A DNA stretch of 11,971 bases from CAWEHT01 sp963808455 (lineage in GTDB: Bacteria; Chloroflexota; Anaerolineae; CG2-30-64-16), in the NCBI GenBank assembly GCA_963808455.1, contig CAWEHT010000446.1:1-11971 (forward strand), read 5' to 3'. The notes below the pieces were generated by a model. The model saw only the letters and a program-made list of their open reading frames with translations, made no database searches and was not told where the DNA came from. Within the stretch, counting starts at the first letter, position 1. Each line of letters opens with the position of its first letter. Below are positions 7,814 through 11,971 of the stretch, in pieces. The position numbers were made by a program, and so were the translations under genes.

Positions 7814-7817
<4 letters not shown>
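5625..7817 (+). CDS. Hydantoinase/oxoprolinase family protein (HyuA-like)
   Basis: The 730-residue protein belongs to the family of ATP-dependent ring-opening amidases that includes N-methylhydantoinase A and 5-oxoprolinase. Its two actin-like ATPase parts are visible: GIDTGGTYTDAVLV (residues 6-19) and LSTTLATNAMVEGQG in the Hydant_A_N domain; LSGPAAS (252-258), VVDVGGTTTDIA (273-284) and GLGGDSH (316-322) in the hydantoinase A domain. Residues of about 383-442 form a winged-helix-like segment ending in TPTDALHVLG, which some members share. A polar, low-complexity stretch at about 515-580 precedes the conserved IVAIGAPVAAYMPRVAEQLHTELIIPPHAEVANAVGA block and looks like an added linker. No HyuB partner is present. 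The exact substrate cannot be told; its place beside a pathway that makes imidazolone and glutamate derivatives suggests a cyclic ureide or lactam, but that is conjecture. It has its own promoter and its stop codon overlaps that of convergent lepA. Confidence 0.9.
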
Positions 7818-9617
<1,800 letters not shown>

Positions 9618-9623
9618 CAACTC

Positions 9624-10290
9624 CTAAGCCTGTGGCACCAGCCGGTCCCGGCTGAGAACAACGATCCGCCCACGTCCCAGGCGAATGGCGCTGCTCTCCT
9701 GAAACTCGGCGAGGCAGCGAGCCACGACTTCCCGAGTGGTGCCAACCTGGGCGGCCAGCTCGGCTTGCGTGCAGCGGATGGTGGTGCCGTCGGCCTCCGC
9801 GACGCCGAGCAGAAGCTCGCGCGACCCGTTCCGATACCTTGTGGAAGGACAGGTTCTCGACCATTCCTGCGAGGTGGCCCAGGCAATGCGCCACGGAGCT
9901 CCATGCCTCACGCCCGACGACAGGGTCGGCCAGCGTAAGGTCGATGGCTTCCTGGACGGGGATCATCACCAAGCGCGAAGGCTCGGTCGCGTGGATGTCG
10001 GCCAGGCTGCGTTCGGTCATGAAAAACATACACAGGTTTCCACAACAGCCGGGCTCCATGGTACAGAACACCTGCCGGCGGCCCGTGGCTGCCGTCTTGC
10101 TGACCTGGAATCTGCCTTGCAAAGGCAAGAAGGCGCAGGCTGCCGTATCTCCTTCACCCAACACCTTGGCGCCCGGAGAGCAGTTGCAGAGCGATCCACG
10201 CCTGGCGATCGTTTCGAGCGTACTACTTGCACAGTCGCGCAACAAGGCGTTCCGAGCGCCGAGCTGGAACAAGTCTTCGTCGATCGGCAT
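9624..10290 (-). CDS. Crp/Fnr-family transcriptional regulator, cysteine-rich, with one frameshift
   Basis: An N-terminal cyclic-nucleotide-binding-like beta-barrel (PGAKVLGEGDTAACAFLPLQGRFQV), a dimerisation helix (LAGMVENLSFHKVSERVAR) and a C-terminal winged helix (TQAELAAQVGTTREVVARCL) show the family. The two parts are in different frames, joined near 9818-9823 in a GCGCG run. A 2-base loss would restore RVARELLLGVAEADG and give 222 residues, the usual length; a 1-base gain is the alternative. The ATG at 10290 follows GGAGGAG (10294-10300). The cAMP-binding signature (GE-L plus R-S) is absent: the region reads PGCCGNLCMFF. Eight cysteines fall in residues 20-87 (20, 35, 37, 52, 76, 82, 83, 87), which hints at a redox, metal or Fe-S sensor, though the pattern is not that of E. 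coli FNR. The recognition helix keeps R-E-x-V-x-R, the arrangement CRP uses to read GTGA. It is transcribed from a near-consensus promoter at 10363-10391 and followed by lepA. Confidence 0.88.
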
Positions 10291-10362
10291 GCACTCCTCC
10301 TGTGCCCAACCAGAGCAAGGTGAAAACGGACCCAACGAAGCGATGACATCCGTGGTATGTAA

Positions 10363-10391
10363 ATCATAGCACACAGATCAGCGGAGGTCAA
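10363..10391 (-). promoter_or_regulatory. Sigma-70-type promoter for the Crp/Fnr-lepA operon
   Basis: Read on the - strand, TTGACC (10391-10386) and TATGAT (10368-10363) are separated by exactly 17 bases, a near-consensus pair. The predicted start of transcription, near 10356, gives a leader of about 65 bases before the ATG at 10290. The promoter sits in the 119-base gap behind the UDP-glucuronate decarboxylase gene. Confidence 0.75.
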
Positions 10392-10399
10392 TAGTGCAC

Positions 10400-10413
10400 G
10401 TGAAACAGGTCAC
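10400..10413. promoter_or_regulatory. Candidate Crp/Fnr-type operator (GTGA-N6-TCAC)
   Basis: GTGA (10400-10403) and TCAC (10410-10413) are perfect inverted half-sites six bases apart, the core of the CRP consensus TGTGA-N6-TCACA. The site ends 8 bases upstream of the -35 box of the Crp/Fnr gene, centred near -50 from the predicted transcription start, and overlaps the stop codon of the neighbouring decarboxylase gene. Its place and the regulator's CRP-like recognition helix suggest autoregulation. The centre does not fit the classical -41.5 or -61.5 spacing exactly. Confidence 0.45.
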
Positions 10414-11339
10414 TGCTTGCTGCGAAAGTAGGCAATTGCGCGTGTCAGACCCTCTTCGAGTGCAACCTGAGGTTCCCAACCCAGGAGACTACGGGCACGC
10501 GTGATGTCGGGCTGGCGGATGCGTGGATCATCCGTAGGCAGCGGCTTGTACACGATGCCGGCCTGGTTGCCCGTCAGACGGTTGATCGTCTCGGCGAACT
10601 GGCGTATGCACATCTCTTCAGGGTTGCCGACGTTGACCGGGCCAATCTCGTTCGACATTAGCAGCCGCAGCATGCCGTCCACCAGGTCGGAGACGTAGCA
10701 AAAGGAACGGGTCTGGCTGCCGTCCCCATAAACCGTCAACGGTTCGCCACGCAACGCTTGGCCCACGAAATTAGGCACGACCCGGCCATCCTCCAGGCGC
10801 ATCCGCGGTCCATAGGTATTGAAGATGCGGATGATGCGCGTATCGACAGCGTGGATGCGGTGGTAGGCCATGGTTATGGCTTCTGAGAAGCGCTTGCCTT
10901 CGTCGTATACCCCGCGGGTGCCAATAGGGTTGACGTTGCCCCAGTAGGATTCCGGCTGCGGGTGGATCAGAGGATCGCCGTATACCTCAGAGGTTGACGC
11001 CAGAAGGAAGCGGGCGCCTTTGCAGAAGGCGACACCCAGCGCGTTGTGCGTGCCCAGCGAGTTGACCTTCAGGATCTGGATCGGGATGCGGCTAAAGTCG
11101 ATCGGGCTGGCTGGGGAGGCCAGGTGCATGACGGCATCGAGCGGACCCGGCACATAGATGTAGTCGGTGACATCGTGATGGATGAAATGGAAGCGGCCGT
11201 GGCCGGCGAGGTGCGCGATATTGTCCGTGGAGCCGGTCACAAGATTGTCCATGGCGATCACTTCGTGGCCCTCGGCAAGCAAGCGGTCGCAGAGATGCGA
11301 GCCGATAAAACCGGCACCGCCGGTGACGAGAATGCGCAT
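10410..11339 (-). CDS. uxs: UDP-glucuronate decarboxylase (UDP-xylose synthase), extended SDR family
   Basis: This 309-residue NAD-dependent enzyme converts UDP-glucuronate to UDP-xylose in the cytoplasm, for use in surface polysaccharide. The Rossmann motif GGAGFIG is at residues 7-13, and the catalytic YxxxK is Y145/K149 within GTRGVYDEGKR. What separates it from simple UDP-sugar epimerases is the STSEVYGDP motif with Glu at 118, the HPQPESYWGNVNPIGTRG block (126-143), and DPRIRQPD with Arg at 275. Glu and Arg at these places are the decarboxylase residues known from ArnA and UXS. RIFNTYGPRM and YGDGSQTRSFCYVSDLVDG are also typical. The gene is intact, of normal length, and its ATG follows an AAGGGGGTAGG ribosome-binding site. 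It starts 24 bases after the end of the O-antigen-ligase-like gene, which suggests one transcription unit. A dTDP- or UDP-glucose dehydratase is less likely given the YWGNVNPIG block. Confidence 0.93.
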   Translation of the reverse strand: MRILVTGGAGFIGSHLCDRLLAEGHEVIAMDNLVTGSTDNIAHLAGHGRFHFIHHDVTDYIYVPGPLDAVMHLASPASPIDFSRIPIQILKVNSLGTHNALGVAFCKGARFLLASTSEVYGDPLIHPQPESYWGNVNPIGTRGVYDEGKRFSEAITMAYHRIHAVDTRIIRIFNTYGPRMRLEDGRVVPNFVGQALRGEPLTVYGDGSQTRSFCYVSDLVDGMLRLLMSNEIGPVNVGNPEEMCIRQFAETINRLTGNQAGIVYKPLPTDDPRIRQPDITRARSLLGWEPQVALEEGLTRAIAYFRSKQ

Positions 11340-11363
11340 GGATGCCTACCCCCTTCTGTAGTC

Positions 11364-11971
11364 TTACCCTTGTGCTGTTGTGGGGCGATCAAGGCCGAGC
11401 GCGGCCAGTCGCTGTCGCAGGATCTCCAGGAGCCCGAGTGCCAGCATGAATAGAGCCATGAGGTTGACGAGAAACAAGGAGTTGTCGATAAGGCCATGCA
11501 ATACTGTGGCCGCCAACCCGCCAAGCAGGCCCAAGGCGAGGGGCCAGGCGTAGTTGTCGCTGCACCGCACGAGGCGCGCGGCCTGGCGCAGCGCGGCGAG
11601 CAAAGCCCACACTCCGGCCACCAGGCCCAGAATGCCCAGGCGCGTCCACAGGTCGAGCAAAATGTTGTGCGGGTGGCTGAGGTTCAGCTCTTCCCATGCG
11701 CTTGGCAAGACGTACCTCGTGCGATAAGCGTAAAGGAAGTTGTCGGGCCCGACACCCAGCCACGGATGATCGAGCGCCATGTGCCAAGCGCCTTGCCAGA
11801 GCTTGAGCCGGATAAAGCTGGTCCCTTCTTCGAAGTTGGTCAGGTCGGCGAAACGCGGCGTCTTGAACAGAGCCCACAATGCCACGGCGGAGCCGACCAC
11901 ACAGGCTCCGAGGATGAGCAGCGGCCAACGGCGCCGCGACCGCCAGGTGCCAACGAGGGCAACGATGCCAA
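11364..11971 (-). CDS. O-antigen ligase/polymerase-like membrane protein (WaaL/Wzy_C family), N-terminus cut off
   Basis: The frame is open to the right edge of the window, so the N-terminal part is missing; GTG 11900 is only an internal codon. The visible 200 or so residues begin with a membrane segment (GIVALVGTW), a basic loop (RSRRRW) and a second membrane segment (PLLILGACVVGSAVALWALF). Then comes the family's large extracytoplasmic loop with RLKLWQGAWHMALDHPWLGV, GPDNFLYAYRTRYV and LNLSHPHNILLDLWTRLG, followed by further hydrophobic segments (LGILGLVAGVWALLAAL, LALGLLGGLAATVLHGLI, LFLVNLMALFMLALGLLEIL). GVGPDNF and SHPHN are the hallmarks of PF04932. Members of the family join or polymerise lipid-linked glycans outside the membrane, or glycosylate proteins; which one applies here is unknown. 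The neighbouring UDP-xylose-type enzyme fits a surface-glycan role. Confidence 0.85.
   Translation of the reverse strand, partial: GIVALVGTWRSRRRWPLLILGACVVGSAVALWALFKTPRFADLTNFEEGTSFIRLKLWQGAWHMALDHPWLGVGPDNFLYAYRTRYVLPSAWEELNLSHPHNILLDLWTRLGILGLVAGVWALLAALRQAARLVRCSDNYAWPLALGLLGGLAATVLHGLIDNSLFLVNLMALFMLALGLLEILRQRLAALGLDRPTTAQG

Overview
This is a GC-rich (roughly 60-65% by eye) bacterial chromosomal window with tightly packed genes. The gene content and protein style (a THF-dependent histidine-degradation operon, a stand-alone hydantoinase A protein, a Crp/Fnr-lepA pair, a UDP-xylose-type sugar enzyme next to an O-antigen-ligase-like membrane protein) would suit a member of the Chloroflexota. 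That placement is an inference from sequence character only and I hold it loosely. No RNA genes, CRISPR arrays, insertion sequences or phage genes were seen.

Layout. Left part, + strand (1-4949): the tail of a HutC-type GntR/UTRA regulator, then formimidoyl-THF cyclodeaminase, glutamate formimidoyltransferase, urocanate hydratase and imidazolonepropionase. Together these convert urocanate to imidazolonepropionate, then formiminoglutamate, then glutamate plus 5-formimino-THF, then 5,10-methenyl-THF and ammonia. Histidine ammonia-lyase is not in the window. A 675-base gap (4950-5624) holds two coding-like fragments on the - strand, a perfect 14-bp-stem hairpin, and a good sigma-70-type promoter reading into a HyuA-like hydantoinase/oxoprolinase gene (5625-7817, +).

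Right part, - strand (7814-11971): lepA (elongation factor 4) converges on the hydantoinase gene with overlapping stop codons. Just upstream of lepA is a cysteine-rich Crp/Fnr regulator with a near-consensus promoter, and directly beyond that promoter is a GTGA-N6-TCAC palindrome that may be an autoregulatory Crp/Fnr site. Further right are a UDP-glucuronate decarboxylase and a partial O-antigen ligase/polymerase, probably one surface-polysaccharide transcription unit.

Quality. Hut genes 4 and 5, lepA and the Crp/Fnr gene are all interrupted by small indels, although each is otherwise well conserved. I count six shifts: three in hutU, one in hutI, one in lepA, one in the regulator. Because they hit unrelated genes, including housekeeping lepA, uncorrected sequencing or assembly errors are more likely than six real pseudogenizing mutations. 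The apparent 584-residue urocanase-imidazolonepropionase 'fusion' frame is a product of these shifts. I did not find a clearly new biological system. The most informative leads are the regulator/palindrome pair and the orphan - strand coding remnants in the gap.
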